From Lysobacter sp. HDW10 (GTDB taxonomy: Bacteria; Pseudomonadota; Gammaproteobacteria; Xanthomonadales; Xanthomonadaceae): a stretch of 64,000 nucleotides of DNA. The notes under the pieces are model-generated. The model was given only the letters and a program-made list of their open reading frames with translations, was not told the origin of the DNA and searched no databases. Below, piece by piece: positions 35,876-45,070 of the stretch. The stretch spans positions 1,914,885 to 1,978,884 of the forward strand of contig NZ_CP049864.1 in assembly GCF_011300685.1 (NCBI RefSeq), written 5' to 3'. The stretch's first letter is position 1, and every line of letters begins with the position of its first letter. The translations under genes were made by a program, and so were the position numbers.

Positions 35876-37267
35876 TCAACCATGACCGAGTGCCTTCAAC
35901 ATCCCGCGCGCCTTGGCGCGGGTTTCATCCAGCTCTTTTTCGGGTACAGAATCCATGACGATGCCCGCACCTGTCCTGAATCGCAACGTACGGGCCTGCA
36001 GATCGAGCTCAGCGCTTCGGATCAAAATATTCAGGTCCATATCGCCGTCGCGATTGATCCATCCAACGCTGCCGGTGTAGGCACCCCGCCCTTCGCCTTC
36101 AAGTTCCGCGATGATCTGCATGCAGCGCACTTTCGGGCAGCCCGTAATCGTGCCTCCCGGAAAGACCGCACGAATCACATCAATGGGCGATGCTTCGGGG
36201 CGCTTTTTGCCGCGCACATTGCTGACGATATGGTGCACATGCGCAAATGATTCGACGACCATGAGTTCGTTGACTTCAACCGTGCCACCGCAACTGACGC
36301 GACCTAAATCGTTGCGAATCAAGTCCACCAACATGACGTGCTCTGCACGCTCTTTCGGATGACCGACCAGCTCGCGCACACGCGCGGCATCCGGATCTTC
36401 GGCTGTTCGCGGACGTGTGCCAGCAATCGGTCTTGCTTCAACAACATCGCCGTGCACGCTGACCAATCGCTCCGGTGATGCGCTGACAACCGCCCATTGC
36501 GGACGCGCAAAAATAGCGGAGAACGGCGAAGGATTATTACGGCGCAAGGCCGCATGCAGTGATGCGGCTTCGACGGGTTGGTCGAACGCGACATCCCAGG
36601 CGCGCGAAAGATTGACTTGAAACACATCGCCCGCGCGCAAGTAGTCCAACACGCGACGAACGCCTTCAAGGAATGCAGACGCATCTGCTTCTCGAATCGT
36701 GGACGAAGGGAGAATTGGCTCCGCAGTGTCTTCGACTGCGGCGCGCGCTACATCGGCGTGCATCAGGTCGAGTAAGTCCGCGCACCCAGGTTCCGCAATC
36801 AACCAAGTCGTGTTCGTTTGGTGATCAAAGGCAATCGCAGCACGCGTGCGCAAAGCACACGCCCGCACGCCCTTTGAATGGGACAGCGGCATCTTGACCA
36901 CCGATTCAATCTCTTGCGTGAGCTCATAGCCGAGGTACACGCACCAGCCGCCTCTGAAGGGCGGCAATGCATCATCGTATTGAAGTCGCGGCGACTGCTC
37001 AGCGTGAAACGCATCTTCGAACGCTTCAAGGAAGCCGCCCGTCAATGCCGCGCCGTTCAACTGCTGCGTCTGACCTGCATGCGAGGTTTCGATGCCCTCA
37101 CCTTCACACAGAAACAAATAATCCCAACGCGCATTCGTTCGTGCCGTGTGGTCCAGCGCATTGGCAGACGATTCCATCAACACCGGATAGCGTTGCGGCT
37201 GCAATGAATGCAGCCGCAAGAGATCGATGTGTCCAGTCAACCGCCGTGTGAGCGGCACCTCAGACAT
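35876..37267 (-). CDS. pabB: Aminodeoxychorismate synthase component I
   Basis: A 463-residue chorismate-using enzyme of the anthranilate synthase I family. The catalytic region holds VFQVNLSRAW, RPIAGTRPRT, DLIRNDLGRV, FPGGTITGCPK and GWINRDGDMDLNILIRS. With PabA it forms 4-amino-4-deoxychorismate for folate. It lies downstream of fabF with a two-base gap and before mltG, an order shared with other gammaproteobacteria (pabC is not present here). Confidence 0.93.
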   Translation of the reverse strand: MSEVPLTRRLTGHIDLLRLHSLQPQRYPVLMESSANALDHTARTNARWDYLFLCEGEGIETSHAGQTQQLNGAALTGGFLEAFEDAFHAEQSPRLQYDDALPPFRGGWCVYLGYELTQEIESVVKMPLSHSKGVRACALRTRAAIAFDHQTNTTWLIAEPGCADLLDLMHADVARAAVEDTAEPILPSSTIREADASAFLEGVRRVLDYLRAGDVFQVNLSRAWDVAFDQPVEAASLHAALRRNNPSPFSAIFARPQWAVVSASPERLVSVHGDVVEARPIAGTRPRTAEDPDAARVRELVGHPKERAEHVMLVDLIRNDLGRVSCGGTVEVNELMVVESFAHVHHIVSNVRGKKRPEASPIDVIRAVFPGGTITGCPKVRCMQIIAELEGEGRGAYTGSVGWINRDGDMDLNILIRSAELDLQARTLRFRTGAGIVMDSVPEKELDETRAKARGMLKALGHG

Positions 37268-37269
37268 GC

Positions 37270-38508
37270 TTAGATTCGCTTCAACACCAAGGTGCCATTG
37301 GTTCCACCGAAGCCGAACGAGTTCGACATCGCAATCTCAACCTGTTTATTGCGCGCAGTGTGCGGGACGAAATCCAGATCGCAACCTTCAGACGGCGTGT
37401 CCAGATTGATCGTCGGCGGAATCACACCTGTGTAAAGCGCCATGGCTGAGTAGATCGCTTCCACACCACCCGCAGCACCCAAGAGGTGGCCCGTCATCGA
37501 TTTGGTCGACGACACCATCACCGACTTCGCAGAATCGCCCATGGCCGTTTTAATGGCCAAGGTTTCACCTAGGTCACCTGCAGGCGTCGACGTGCCGTGT
37601 GCATTGATATAGCCGATATCTGATGCATTGATGCCAGCATCCTTCATCGCGGCCACCATGCAGCGCGCCGGGCCGTCACCGTTTTCACTCGGTGCGGTCA
37701 TGTGATACGCATCGCCGCTCATACCAAAGCCCGTGATTTCGCAATAAATGCGCGCACCACGTGCCTTTGCACGTTCGTACTCTTCGATGACGACAATTCC
37801 TGCACCATCACCAATCACAAACCCGTCGCGGCCTTCATCCCATGGGCGGGACGCGCGTGTCGGATCATCATTTCGCGTTGAGAGTGCTTTCATGGCGCAG
37901 AAGCCTGCAACTGCCGTCGGTGTGATGGCGTACTCAGCACCACCGCAGATCATTGCGTCGGCATCGCCGTACTGAATCATGCGCGCAGCCAAACCGATGT
38001 TATGTGTCGCGGTCGTACACGCCGTCACGGCAGCAATGTTCGGACCCTTGGCACCGGTGAGAATTGAAACCTGACCCGAGACCATATTGATAATCGTGCT
38101 GGGCACGTAGAACGGCGAAACTTTTCGCGGTCCGCCTGCAGCGTACTTCAACGTGGTTTCTTCGATACCGTGCAATCCGCCGATGCCTGCGCCAATCGCC
38201 ACACCGATGCGTTCTGCCGCTTCACCTTCAATCACCAAGCCGGCATCTTCAATCGCCATGAGTGATGCGGCCACGCCGTAATGCACGAAAGGATCCATCT
38301 TTTTGACGTCTTTCGCGGGGACCCACACTGAGGGATCGAATCCTTTGACTTCGCCTGCAATGCGCGTTGCGAATTGTGATGCATCAAAGTGGGTAATTTC
38401 GGCGATGCCCGAACGGCCATTGCTGATGGCATCCCAGTTGGTCTTCAAGTCGAGGCCCACGGGCGAGAGAATCCCCATGCCAGTCACAACGACGCGACGC
38501 TTTGCCAT
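37270..38508 (-). CDS. fabF: 3-oxoacyl-ACP synthase II (FabF)
   Basis: A 412-residue condensing enzyme. The catalytic Cys is in [14 protein letters not shown], the two His residues are in [11 protein letters not shown] and [12 protein letters not shown], and the C-terminus [15 protein letters not shown] closes the fold. It elongates acyl-ACP chains, including the palmitoleate-to-vaccenate step. It follows acpP after 105 bases that contain a hairpin. Confidence 0.97.
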   Translation of the reverse strand: MAKRRVVVTGMGILSPVGLDLKTNWDAISNGRSGIAEITHFDASQFATRIAGEVKGFDPSVWVPAKDVKKMDPFVHYGVAASLMAIEDAGLVIEGEAAERIGVAIGAGIGGLHGIEETTLKYAAGGPRKVSPFYVPSTIINMVSGQVSILTGAKGPNIAAVTACTTATHNIGLAARMIQYGDADAMICGGAEYAITPTAVAGFCAMKALSTRNDDPTRASRPWDEGRDGFVIGDGAGIVVIEEYERAKARGARIYCEITGFGMSGDAYHMTAPSENGDGPARCMVAAMKDAGINASDIGYINAHGTSTPAGDLGETLAIKTAMGDSAKSVMVSSTKSMTGHLLGAAGGVEAIYSAMALYTGVIPPTINLDTPSEGCDLDFVPHTARNKQVEIAMSNSFGFGGTNGTLVLKRI

Positions 38509-38571
38509 AAATCCTGCCTTCTTCCAATCTTAGTTTCTGTTTTGCGACCAAAAAGGTCCAGATACGCGTGA

Positions 38572-38588
38572 GGCCGCACAAAGCGGCC
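38572..38588 (-). terminator. Hairpin between acpP and fabF, attenuator-like
   Basis: GGCCGC-ACAAA-GCGGCC forms a perfect six-pair GC stem 26 bases after the acpP stop codon. There is no T run on the minus strand, so it is better read as a partial terminator or RNA-end stabiliser that leaves more acpP than fabF transcript. Confidence 0.45.
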
Positions 38589-38613
38589 CCAAGCGGTCAA
38601 TCAATTACGACAC

Positions 38614-38853
38614 TTAGGCCTTGACGTGCGCCTTAACGTAATCAACCGCCTGTTGAACCGTCGTGATCTTTTCAGCTTCTTCGTCCGGAATCTCGCATTC
38701 GAATTCTTCTTCGAGTGCCATGACGAGTTCGACCGTGTCCAACGAGTCAGCGCCCAAGTCGTCGACGAACGAGGAATTGGTGTTGACGTCTTCGGCCTTC
38801 ACGCCAAGTTGTTCGACAACGATCTTCTTGACGCGCTCTTCAATGTTGCTCAT
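38614..38853 (-). CDS. acpP: Acyl carrier protein
   Basis: A 79-residue acidic carrier protein with the phosphopantetheine attachment serine in [19 protein letters not shown]. It carries growing acyl chains for fatty-acid synthesis. Good ribosome-binding site upstream (CTCGGAGTA). Confidence 0.98.
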   Translation of the reverse strand: MSNIEERVKKIVVEQLGVKAEDVNTNSSFVDDLGADSLDTVELVMALEEEFECEIPDEEAEKITTVQQAVDYVKAHVKA

Positions 38854-38942
38854 GTGTTGCTACTCCGAGGAGAAATAAATGTGAGAAAGACAAAGTGTAG
38901 TGCAAAACCACCAAACGACGCGATTCGCAGGCGAATGGTTAT

Positions 38943-38961
38943 GGGGCCGTTCTATGGCCCC
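38943..38961 (-). terminator. Hairpin between fabG and acpP
   Basis: GGGGCC-GTTCTAT-GGCCCC forms a six-pair GC stem nine bases after the fabG stop; a second small inverted repeat GCCCT-CA-GGGC abuts it. No T run follows on the minus strand. It may part the fabD-fabG and acpP transcripts. Confidence 0.45.
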
Positions 38962-38969
38962 GCCTGCCC

Positions 38970-39716
38970 TCAGGGCATGTACATCCCGCCATTCACGTGC
39001 AGGGTTTCGCCGGTGATGTAGGTGGCGTCCGGACCGGCCAAAAAGGCTACTGCGCGTGCAATATCTGCCGGTGCGCCCAAGCGGCCCAGGGCGATTTGCT
39101 CGGCCATGGCGGCCTTGGCATCCTCGGGCAAGTCGCGGGTCATGTCGGTTTCAATGAAACCGGGGGCCACGACGTTCACCGTGATGCCGCGCGACCCGAT
39201 TTCTTTGGCCAAAGATTTACTGAACGCAATGATGCCGGCCTTAGCCGCGGCGTAGTTTGCTTGCCCTGCGTTACCCGTGACACCGATGACCGAAGCGATA
39301 TTGATGATGCGCCCTTTACGCGCCTTCATCATGCTGCGCATCACGGCCTTACTGCTACGAAACACGGAAGACAGATTGGTATCCAAGACCGCTTGCCAAT
39401 CGTCATCCTTCATGCGCATTAACAAGTTGTCACGGGTGATGCCCGCGTTGTTCACCAAAATGCCGATGCCACCGAATTCAGATTGCAGTGCGTCGATCAA
39501 AGCCTCGACAGCACCTGGCTCAGTGACATTCAACACCCTGCCTTCACCACCTACGGCCTTCATGCGCTCGCTGATCGCGGCTGCACCGGATTCACTGGTG
39601 GCGGTACCAATAACCTTCGCGCCACGCGCGGCCAATTCGTCGGCGATCGCAGCACCAATGCCGCGGGTTGCGCCGGTGACCAATGCAATTTCGCCTTCCA
39701 AGGGTTTCATAGTCAT
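38970..39716 (-). CDS. fabG: 3-oxoacyl-ACP reductase FabG
   Basis: A 248-residue short-chain dehydrogenase. The NADPH motif TGATRGIG, NNAGITRDNL, the catalytic Ser in IINIASVIG, YxxxK as YAAAK and GFIETDMT are all present. It reduces 3-oxoacyl-ACP. The ATG at 39716 overlaps the fabD stop (ATGA); ATG 39710 is a second possibility. Confidence 0.97.
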   Translation of the reverse strand: MTMKPLEGEIALVTGATRGIGAAIADELAARGAKVIGTATSESGAAAISERMKAVGGEGRVLNVTEPGAVEALIDALQSEFGGIGILVNNAGITRDNLLMRMKDDDWQAVLDTNLSSVFRSSKAVMRSMMKARKGRIINIASVIGVTGNAGQANYAAAKAGIIAFSKSLAKEIGSRGITVNVVAPGFIETDMTRDLPEDAKAAMAEQIALGRLGAPADIARAVAFLAGPDATYITGETLHVNGGMYMP

Positions 39717-40657
39717 GCGTTCCAAGCCTCGATGGCGGAGTTCAATTCTTCTGGTGTACCGACGGCACGTGCGTCAGCTTCTTTGTGGATGCGTTTGATC
39801 AGGCCAGACAATACTTTGCCGGGGCCACATTCAACAAAACGGCTTGTACCGTTTCCGACCAAGGCTTCGACGCATTGCGTCCATTGCACGGGCATGTAGA
39901 GCTGGCGCACCAATGCGTCCTGAATGGCTTCGACTGAATCACTGATGCTTGCATCTACATTTCGAACAACCGGCGTACTCGGCATCTGCCAAGACAATCC
40001 ACGCAAGGTCTCTGACAAACGGTTGGCTGCTTCGCGCATCAACGGGGTATGCGAAGGCACGCTCACGGGGAGCTTCACCGTCTTGCGAACGCCGTTGGCG
40101 TTCAACCACGCGATGGCGCGATCTACGGCATCAGCATCACCCCCAATCACGATCTGACCGGGTGAGTTGAAGTTTGCCGGCACCACAACTTGTGTGCCTG
40201 ACGATTGTTTGCACGCCTCTTCGATCACGCTGTCTTCGGCGCCGAGCACGGCCGCCATCGCACCCGTGCCCTCCGGCGCGGCTTCTTGCATCAGCTGGCC
40301 GCGAATGCGAACAAGGTGCGCTCCGTCTTTCAAAGAGAGCGCGCCCGCAGCAACTAATGCCGTGTACTCACCCAAGCTATGGCCGGAGAAATAGGCAGGT
40401 GCAGCGCCGCCTTGCGCCTGCCATACGCGCCACACAGCGATACCCGCAGCGAGCAAGGCCGGCTGTGTGTATTCCGTGCGATTCAACTGTTGCTCTGGGC
40501 CTTGTTGGGACAGTGCCCATAGATCTACGCCAGCACCTTCAGAGGCTTCTTCAAAGCTCTGCTTGATCGAGGGAAACACATCCGACAATCCGGCCAACAT
40601 GCCGACGGATTGGGCGCCCTGCCCTGGGAATACAACTGCAATGCCTGCTTGCGACAT
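39713..40657 (-). CDS. fabD: Malonyl-CoA:ACP transacylase FabD
   Basis: A 314-residue acyltransferase. FPGQGAQSVGM opens the protein, the nucleophile serine is in GHSLGEYTAL, the active-site Arg follows in VRIRGQLM, and the His is in VSVPSHTPLM. It transfers malonyl groups from CoA to ACP. Normal length. Confidence 0.97.
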   Translation of the reverse strand: MSQAGIAVVFPGQGAQSVGMLAGLSDVFPSIKQSFEEASEGAGVDLWALSQQGPEQQLNRTEYTQPALLAAGIAVWRVWQAQGGAAPAYFSGHSLGEYTALVAAGALSLKDGAHLVRIRGQLMQEAAPEGTGAMAAVLGAEDSVIEEACKQSSGTQVVVPANFNSPGQIVIGGDADAVDRAIAWLNANGVRKTVKLPVSVPSHTPLMREAANRLSETLRGLSWQMPSTPVVRNVDASISDSVEAIQDALVRQLYMPVQWTQCVEALVGNGTSRFVECGPGKVLSGLIKRIHKEADARAVGTPEELNSAIEAWNA

Positions 40658-40678
40658 TCAAGACTTCCAATATGCGAA

Positions 40679-40698
40679 ACGCCCATGATAATGGGCGT
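40679..40698 (-). terminator. Hairpin between fabH and fabD
   Basis: ACGCCCAT-GATA-ATGGGCGT is a perfect eight-base inverted repeat in the 86-base gap between fabH and fabD; on the minus strand it is followed by TTTCGC. It may be a weak terminator or a processing site. Confidence 0.5.
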
Positions 40699-40743
40699 CT
40701 GTAGGCATCGTCTGTACGAAACGGTATGCGGTCAACCGCGGGA

Positions 40744-41754
40744 TCAATAGCGAAGTAGCACGGAGCCCCAAGTGAAACCGCCCCCAAATGCTTCCAAGAG
40801 CACCAGTTGTCCGCGTTGAACCTTGCCGGATTGAACCGCTTCGTCCAATGCCAGCGGCACAGAACCAGACGAGGTGTTGCCGTGGCGATCCACGGTCACG
40901 ATCACGCGATCCATGGGCATATCCAAGCGCTTTGCAGTTGCTTCGATAATGCGCAGGTTGGCCTGATGCGGAATCAGCCAGTCGATCTCATGGCGATCCA
41001 AGCCGTTGGCTTCGAGTGCTTCCTCAACAACGGCATCCAAAGCCTTGACGGCGTGCTTGAACACTTCGTTGCCGGTCATCAACACGCGGACACCCGCATT
41101 CTCTTCTTCTGGCTTGAAGCCTTCAGAAACACCCACCGGATTCCAGAGCAATTCTTTCTTGCTACCGTCGGCGTGCAAATGGGTGCTTAAGATGCCGGTT
41201 TCGTGATCGGCCTTGAGAACTACTGCGCCAGCACCGTCGCCAAACAAAACGCAGGTACCGCGATCGGACCAATCAATCATGCGGGTGAGCGTTTCCGCAC
41301 CCACGACCAAGGCCGTCTTGGCCGAACCACTTCGAATGAAGTTGTCGGCGACGGTCAACGCGTAAATGAAGCCCGAACATGCGGCGTTCACGTCGAACGC
41401 GGGGCAACCAGCGATCCCGAGTTCGGCCTGCAGCAAGCAAGCCGATGACGGGAAAATCAAGTTGGGCGTCGTCGTACCGAGAATGATCAGATCAATCTCG
41501 TCCGGGGTGACGCCCGCATTTTCCATCGCGCGCAATGCAGCCGTCTTAGACAGGCTGACCGTCGTTTCGCCCTCACCCGCTACGTGGCGTTGGCGAATCC
41601 CGGTACGTGTTGCAATCCATTCGTCGCTGGTATCGACCGTCTTCGACAACTCGTCGTTCGTGACGACGCGCTCGGGAAGACAGCTGCCGGTACCGGCAAT
41701 ACGCGAGTAGATGCGATCAGTATTCACAGTCGTTGACGACGGAATCTGAATCAA
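40744..41754 (-). CDS. fabH: 3-oxoacyl-ACP synthase III FabH
   Basis: A condensing enzyme of up to 336 residues. The catalytic Cys lies in [12 protein letters not shown], His in [11 protein letters not shown] and Asn in [12 protein letters not shown]. It starts fatty-acid synthesis from acyl-CoA and malonyl-ACP. The start is unusual: the longest frame begins with TTG at 41754, whose bases overlap the rpmF stop (TTGA); the alternative is GTG at 41730, which better matches the family N-terminus ([10 protein letters not shown]). No good ribosome-binding site precedes either. Confidence 0.93.
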   Translation of the reverse strand: MIQIPSSTTVNTDRIYSRIAGTGSCLPERVVTNDELSKTVDTSDEWIATRTGIRQRHVAGEGETTVSLSKTAALRAMENAGVTPDEIDLIILGTTTPNLIFPSSACLLQAELGIAGCPAFDVNAACSGFIYALTVADNFIRSGSAKTALVVGAETLTRMIDWSDRGTCVLFGDGAGAVVLKADHETGILSTHLHADGSKKELLWNPVGVSEGFKPEEENAGVRVLMTGNEVFKHAVKALDAVVEEALEANGLDRHEIDWLIPHQANLRIIEATAKRLDMPMDRVIVTVDRHGNTSSGSVPLALDEAVQSGKVQRGQLVLLEAFGGGFTWGSVLLRY

Positions 41755-41945
41755 TCTTCGCTAACGATCTTGGTCTTGACTTGAATGACCTTCTTGCCAC
41801 GGTAGTAACCGTCTGCGGTCACGTGGTGACGCAAGTGGGTTTCACCACTGGTCGGATCGGTGGAAAGCTGCTTCGCCGACAACGAATCGTGTGCGCGACG
41901 CATGCCACGCTTGGACGGGGAAACGCGGGACTTTTGAACTGCCAT
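41751..41945 (-). CDS. rpmF: Ribosomal protein bL32
   Basis: A 64-residue bL32 ([19 protein letters not shown] at the start). It has no cysteines and so is the zinc-free form. It sits between yceD and fabH, as in most proteobacteria. Confidence 0.97.
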   Translation of the reverse strand: MAVQKSRVSPSKRGMRRAHDSLSAKQLSTDPTSGETHLRHHVTADGYYRGKKVIQVKTKIVSED

Positions 41946-42003
41946 GGGTACAACTCCTGATTAATCGAAATGTCGATTCACATCGACACCATTACTACTT
42001 GAA

Positions 42004-42510
42004 TCAAATCTCTTTCTTTAATGCCTTCAGCGCTGCGAAAGGATTCGTGGCTTCGACCACTTCAGCTTCCGGCAACCAATCCGCCGACATTTCATCAGTG
42101 CCCGGCATGACCGGCACCGCGGGTACGGCAAGAATCAATTCGTCCTCGAGCAGGGCCAGCGGATCTAATGCATCGTGTTCCACCAGTTGGGCTTCATAGC
42201 CCGGTGGCAATGCATCTTCTTCCGCCTCGTCGCGAATCAGCGCTACACGCTGCTCCACTTGGACCGGCAAGAGGAAACGTTGCAAGGTGCGCTGGCATTC
42301 CAGCGGCAACTCTGCAGTCATCGAAATGGCTGCATGCGGCACTCGCAACGTATCCGTATCGAATGCCAACGTGTAACGAACCTCTCCTTCGGTGTCGGTC
42401 AAGAGACTCGATAAACGGGTCAACTTAGATAACGGCACCGCGCCCTCGAATACCCGACGCTGGTTCACCATGCGCCACGGGTCCAGTTGATCAGGTAGAT
42501 TCGGGGACAT
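42004..42510 (-). CDS. yceD: YceD family protein (DUF177)
   Basis: A 168-residue acidic protein of the YceD/DUF177 family (RVFEGAVPLSKLTRL; LPLECQRTLQRFLLPV; EDELILAVPAVP). The family is linked to 23S rRNA accumulation and ribosome assembly, and usually precedes rpmF as here. ATG 42510 is chosen over the alternative start three codons upstream because it gives the usual family N-terminus. Confidence 0.9.
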   Translation of the reverse strand: MSPNLPDQLDPWRMVNQRRVFEGAVPLSKLTRLSSLLTDTEGEVRYTLAFDTDTLRVPHAAISMTAELPLECQRTLQRFLLPVQVEQRVALIRDEAEEDALPPGYEAQLVEHDALDPLALLEDELILAVPAVPVMPGTDEMSADWLPEAEVVEATNPFAALKALKKEI

Positions 42511-42628
42511 AAGCCGCAAAATGTTAGGGGTTCAAGCGGGTTCTGTCAAATGCAAACCCTTGGAATCTCAACGGATTGCAAGTGATCGGGCAAAGCTCGA
42601 CACTGTCATTTGACGCTTGGGGGACATC

Positions 42629-42973
42629 GTGCAGAAATTTTTCTGGCTGCTACTTGCAATTATCGCGCTTTTTGCTGTCTCACTGGCGCTGAGAAACCGG
42701 CGCGATCGACGCCGCCAAGCGACCTTGCGGTCGACCTTGGATGCCGCCGATGCCTTGGAAAGTGAGATTCGCGCGGCACGTTCGGCGCTCAAGGCCGCTG
42801 ATTTGGGCACGGCAAGCGCCGAAGAGGCCTTGGATTCCGCCATGCGTGACCTTCTGAAGCAGCGGCTTTGGTTGCAGTCTCATGCGGCCACGGCAAACAC
42901 CGAAGCCCTCGATCGTGTGCTTCAGGGGCTGCAGACAGCCACCCGGCAAATGCAGCAATTCTCAGCGCGCTGA
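42629..42973 (+). CDS. Small membrane-anchored coiled-coil protein of unknown function
   Basis: A 114-residue protein with one N-terminal transmembrane helix (about 3-20, FFWLLLAIIALFAVSLAL) and an Arg-rich stop-transfer segment, then a mostly helical Ala/Leu/Arg-rich body likely to be coiled coil. I do not recognise a family. The GTG at 42629 has GGGGGA five to six bases upstream, better than the TTG at 42617. It overlaps the TPR-glycosyltransferase 3' end by 12 bases, convergent. Confidence 0.6.
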   Translation: MQKFFWLLLAIIALFAVSLALRNRRDRRRQATLRSTLDAADALESEIRAARSALKAADLGTASAEEALDSAMRDLLKQRLWLQSHAATANTEALDRVLQGLQTATRQMQQFSAR

Positions 42974-45037
42974 GCGACGTGTGAGCACCGCGTCGCGCAT
43001 TTCAGTGATCACGGAAGACCAATCCCCCAAACTCGGCTGACGGAACACGCGCGTTTGCGGATACCAAGCGCTTGCGTCGCCTTCCAAACCCCAACGCCAA
43101 TCCGGCACATGCTTTACGGCGACCCACGTTGGACGGCCCATCGCACCTGCGAGGTGGGCAATTGCGGAATCGACCGTAATCACCAAATCCAAACGCTGAA
43201 TCAACGCAGCCGTATCTACGAAGGCGTGTTCGGCGTCACGTGATGCATCGGGGACAATCAGTCGCATGTCTTCGGCCACGGCATCAATTTGCTCGACGCC
43301 CGGCCCTTGCTGAAGCGACACAAGGCGAACGCCCGGCACCTCAGACAGCGGCAGGAAATCGGCCAACTGCACGAAGCGAGATTGATCCATCCAACGTTTG
43401 GTGCTGCCCTGCCAGAAAATGCCGATATTGCGTGTGCTGAGCGGCAGAATGCGCTGCCACACTTCCAATCGTTCTTTCTCTGCACGCAAGTACGGCACGC
43501 CATCCGGAATCGTGTCTGCATGGGTCTCCATCACCATGGGCAGCATCCAGAGTTCAGCTTGGAAGTCGAATGATCTGCCTTCTGGAATGTGCTCCAAATA
43601 GCGGACGTTGTAATTGCTGGACTGCAAAACTCGGAACACACGCGCAGACCCGAGGAACGACACCTCTGCGCCCATCGAGATGAGCTGAGGCACGTAGCGC
43701 CAGAACTGGAACAAGTCGCCAAAGCCATTCGGCTCAGAAAGCAAGATCGACTTGCCTTTCAGCGACTGACCTTCCCAGCGCGGAATGGCGTGTAGCGCAC
43801 CTTCCTTGGGTCGATACATGCCTAGACTTTTTTGATAGTCGGCCCAGCCTTGCTGAAAATCGCCTTGAAGGAGTTTCAAATTTGCGCGGCGCTTAAATGC
43901 TTCTGGAAAATGTGGTGCGTGCTTGATGGCTTCGTTGAATGCATTCTCCGCACGATCCCACTTCTGCAAATTCTGCATCGCAAATCCGCGATTGCTATGC
44001 GCTTCAGCATAATTCCAACGCAATTCAATCGCACGATCCAATCGCTCGACAGCCCGCTCGTAGTGGCCACGATCAATCAACACGCTACCGATGTTGTTCC
44101 AAAACTCTGGCACGTCCGGCGCAAGTTGGATCGCCGCACGCAAGTCCTGTTGCGCCTCGACAAATTGCCCCAAATCGCCGTGAATGATGCCGCGAACATT
44201 GAGCGCCATGGCACTGTCAGGTGCCCGTTCCACCCCTTCATTGGCGTCTTCGAGCGCGGGCGCATAATTCGCCATGCTTCGCTTTGCCATTGCACGACGT
44301 GACCACGCTATGGCAAAGCTCGGGTCCATGTCGATGGCTTTGCTGTGCTGTGCGATGGCGTCCTCGGGGCGCCCGATCGCCATGTATGACATGCCAAGGT
44401 TGTCATACATCGGCGCAAAATCAGGTTTTAGCGCGATGGCGCGCTGGTAACTTTCAATGGCGTCTTCAAATCGTCCGATTTGAAAAGCAACATTACCGCG
44501 ACTGCTCCAGGCCAAAACATTCTTTGGATTCTTGTTGAGTAAATGATCCAGGGTCTTCAACGCTTCATTCATTCGCCCCGTCTGAACCTGCACGGCACTT
44601 AATGCCAGCATCGCGTCGTGCAAGCCCTCATTGAGTTCAATTGCGATCTGATAGCTTCGTTGCGCACGATCAAAATCGCCCAAGGCCAAAGCCGCATCGC
44701 CCAGGCCTTGATAGGCCACCGCAAACTTGGGTGACAACTGCAGCGCTTGTTCATAGCTCTTCAAAGCGCGCACGTGCCGCTTGCAGCCCATCAGGGCATC
44801 GCCGCGCTTCAAAAAGGTTGCGGGATTATTCGCATCGATCGCAATGGCGCGATTAAATGCCTCCACGGCTTGCTCAAAGCCGCCAAGTGCCAGCAAAGCC
44901 AGTCCGTAAACATGCAAATTCATCGCGACGCTTGGCTCTGCATCGACCAACTGCCGCCCCAATTGCACAGCCGCCTCAACCTCGCGTCGATTGATCAACG
45001 CGATGACTTCATCCACATAACTCTCTAAACGCTTCAT
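42962..45037 (-). CDS. Tetratricopeptide-repeat protein with glycosyltransferase-like C-terminus
   Basis: A 691-residue protein. About ten TPR units occupy residues 1-410 (repeating A-x-x-x-L-G and A-I-x-x-x-P spacing, for example PEDAIAQHSKAIDMDPSFA). The C-terminal 260 residues resemble the GT9/GT41-like GT-B fold found with TPRs in bacteria: SEPNGFGDLFQFWRY, GIFWQGST, SLQQGPG and LVITVDSAIAHLAGAMGRPTWV, a nucleotide-sugar-type signature. It may glycosylate proteins or surface polymers; no flagellin or pilin is adjacent. No signal peptide, so cytoplasmic. Confidence 0.82.
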   Translation of the reverse strand: MKRLESYVDEVIALINRREVEAAVQLGRQLVDAEPSVAMNLHVYGLALLALGGFEQAVEAFNRAIAIDANNPATFLKRGDALMGCKRHVRALKSYEQALQLSPKFAVAYQGLGDAALALGDFDRAQRSYQIAIELNEGLHDAMLALSAVQVQTGRMNEALKTLDHLLNKNPKNVLAWSSRGNVAFQIGRFEDAIESYQRAIALKPDFAPMYDNLGMSYMAIGRPEDAIAQHSKAIDMDPSFAIAWSRRAMAKRSMANYAPALEDANEGVERAPDSAMALNVRGIIHGDLGQFVEAQQDLRAAIQLAPDVPEFWNNIGSVLIDRGHYERAVERLDRAIELRWNYAEAHSNRGFAMQNLQKWDRAENAFNEAIKHAPHFPEAFKRRANLKLLQGDFQQGWADYQKSLGMYRPKEGALHAIPRWEGQSLKGKSILLSEPNGFGDLFQFWRYVPQLISMGAEVSFLGSARVFRVLQSSNYNVRYLEHIPEGRSFDFQAELWMLPMVMETHADTIPDGVPYLRAEKERLEVWQRILPLSTRNIGIFWQGSTKRWMDQSRFVQLADFLPLSEVPGVRLVSLQQGPGVEQIDAVAEDMRLIVPDASRDAEHAFVDTAALIQRLDLVITVDSAIAHLAGAMGRPTWVAVKHVPDWRWGLEGDASAWYPQTRVFRQPSLGDWSSVITEMRDAVLTRRSAR

Positions 45038-45070
45038 GTAACGGCCTGGCTGGAAACCGTTCCATTGTAG

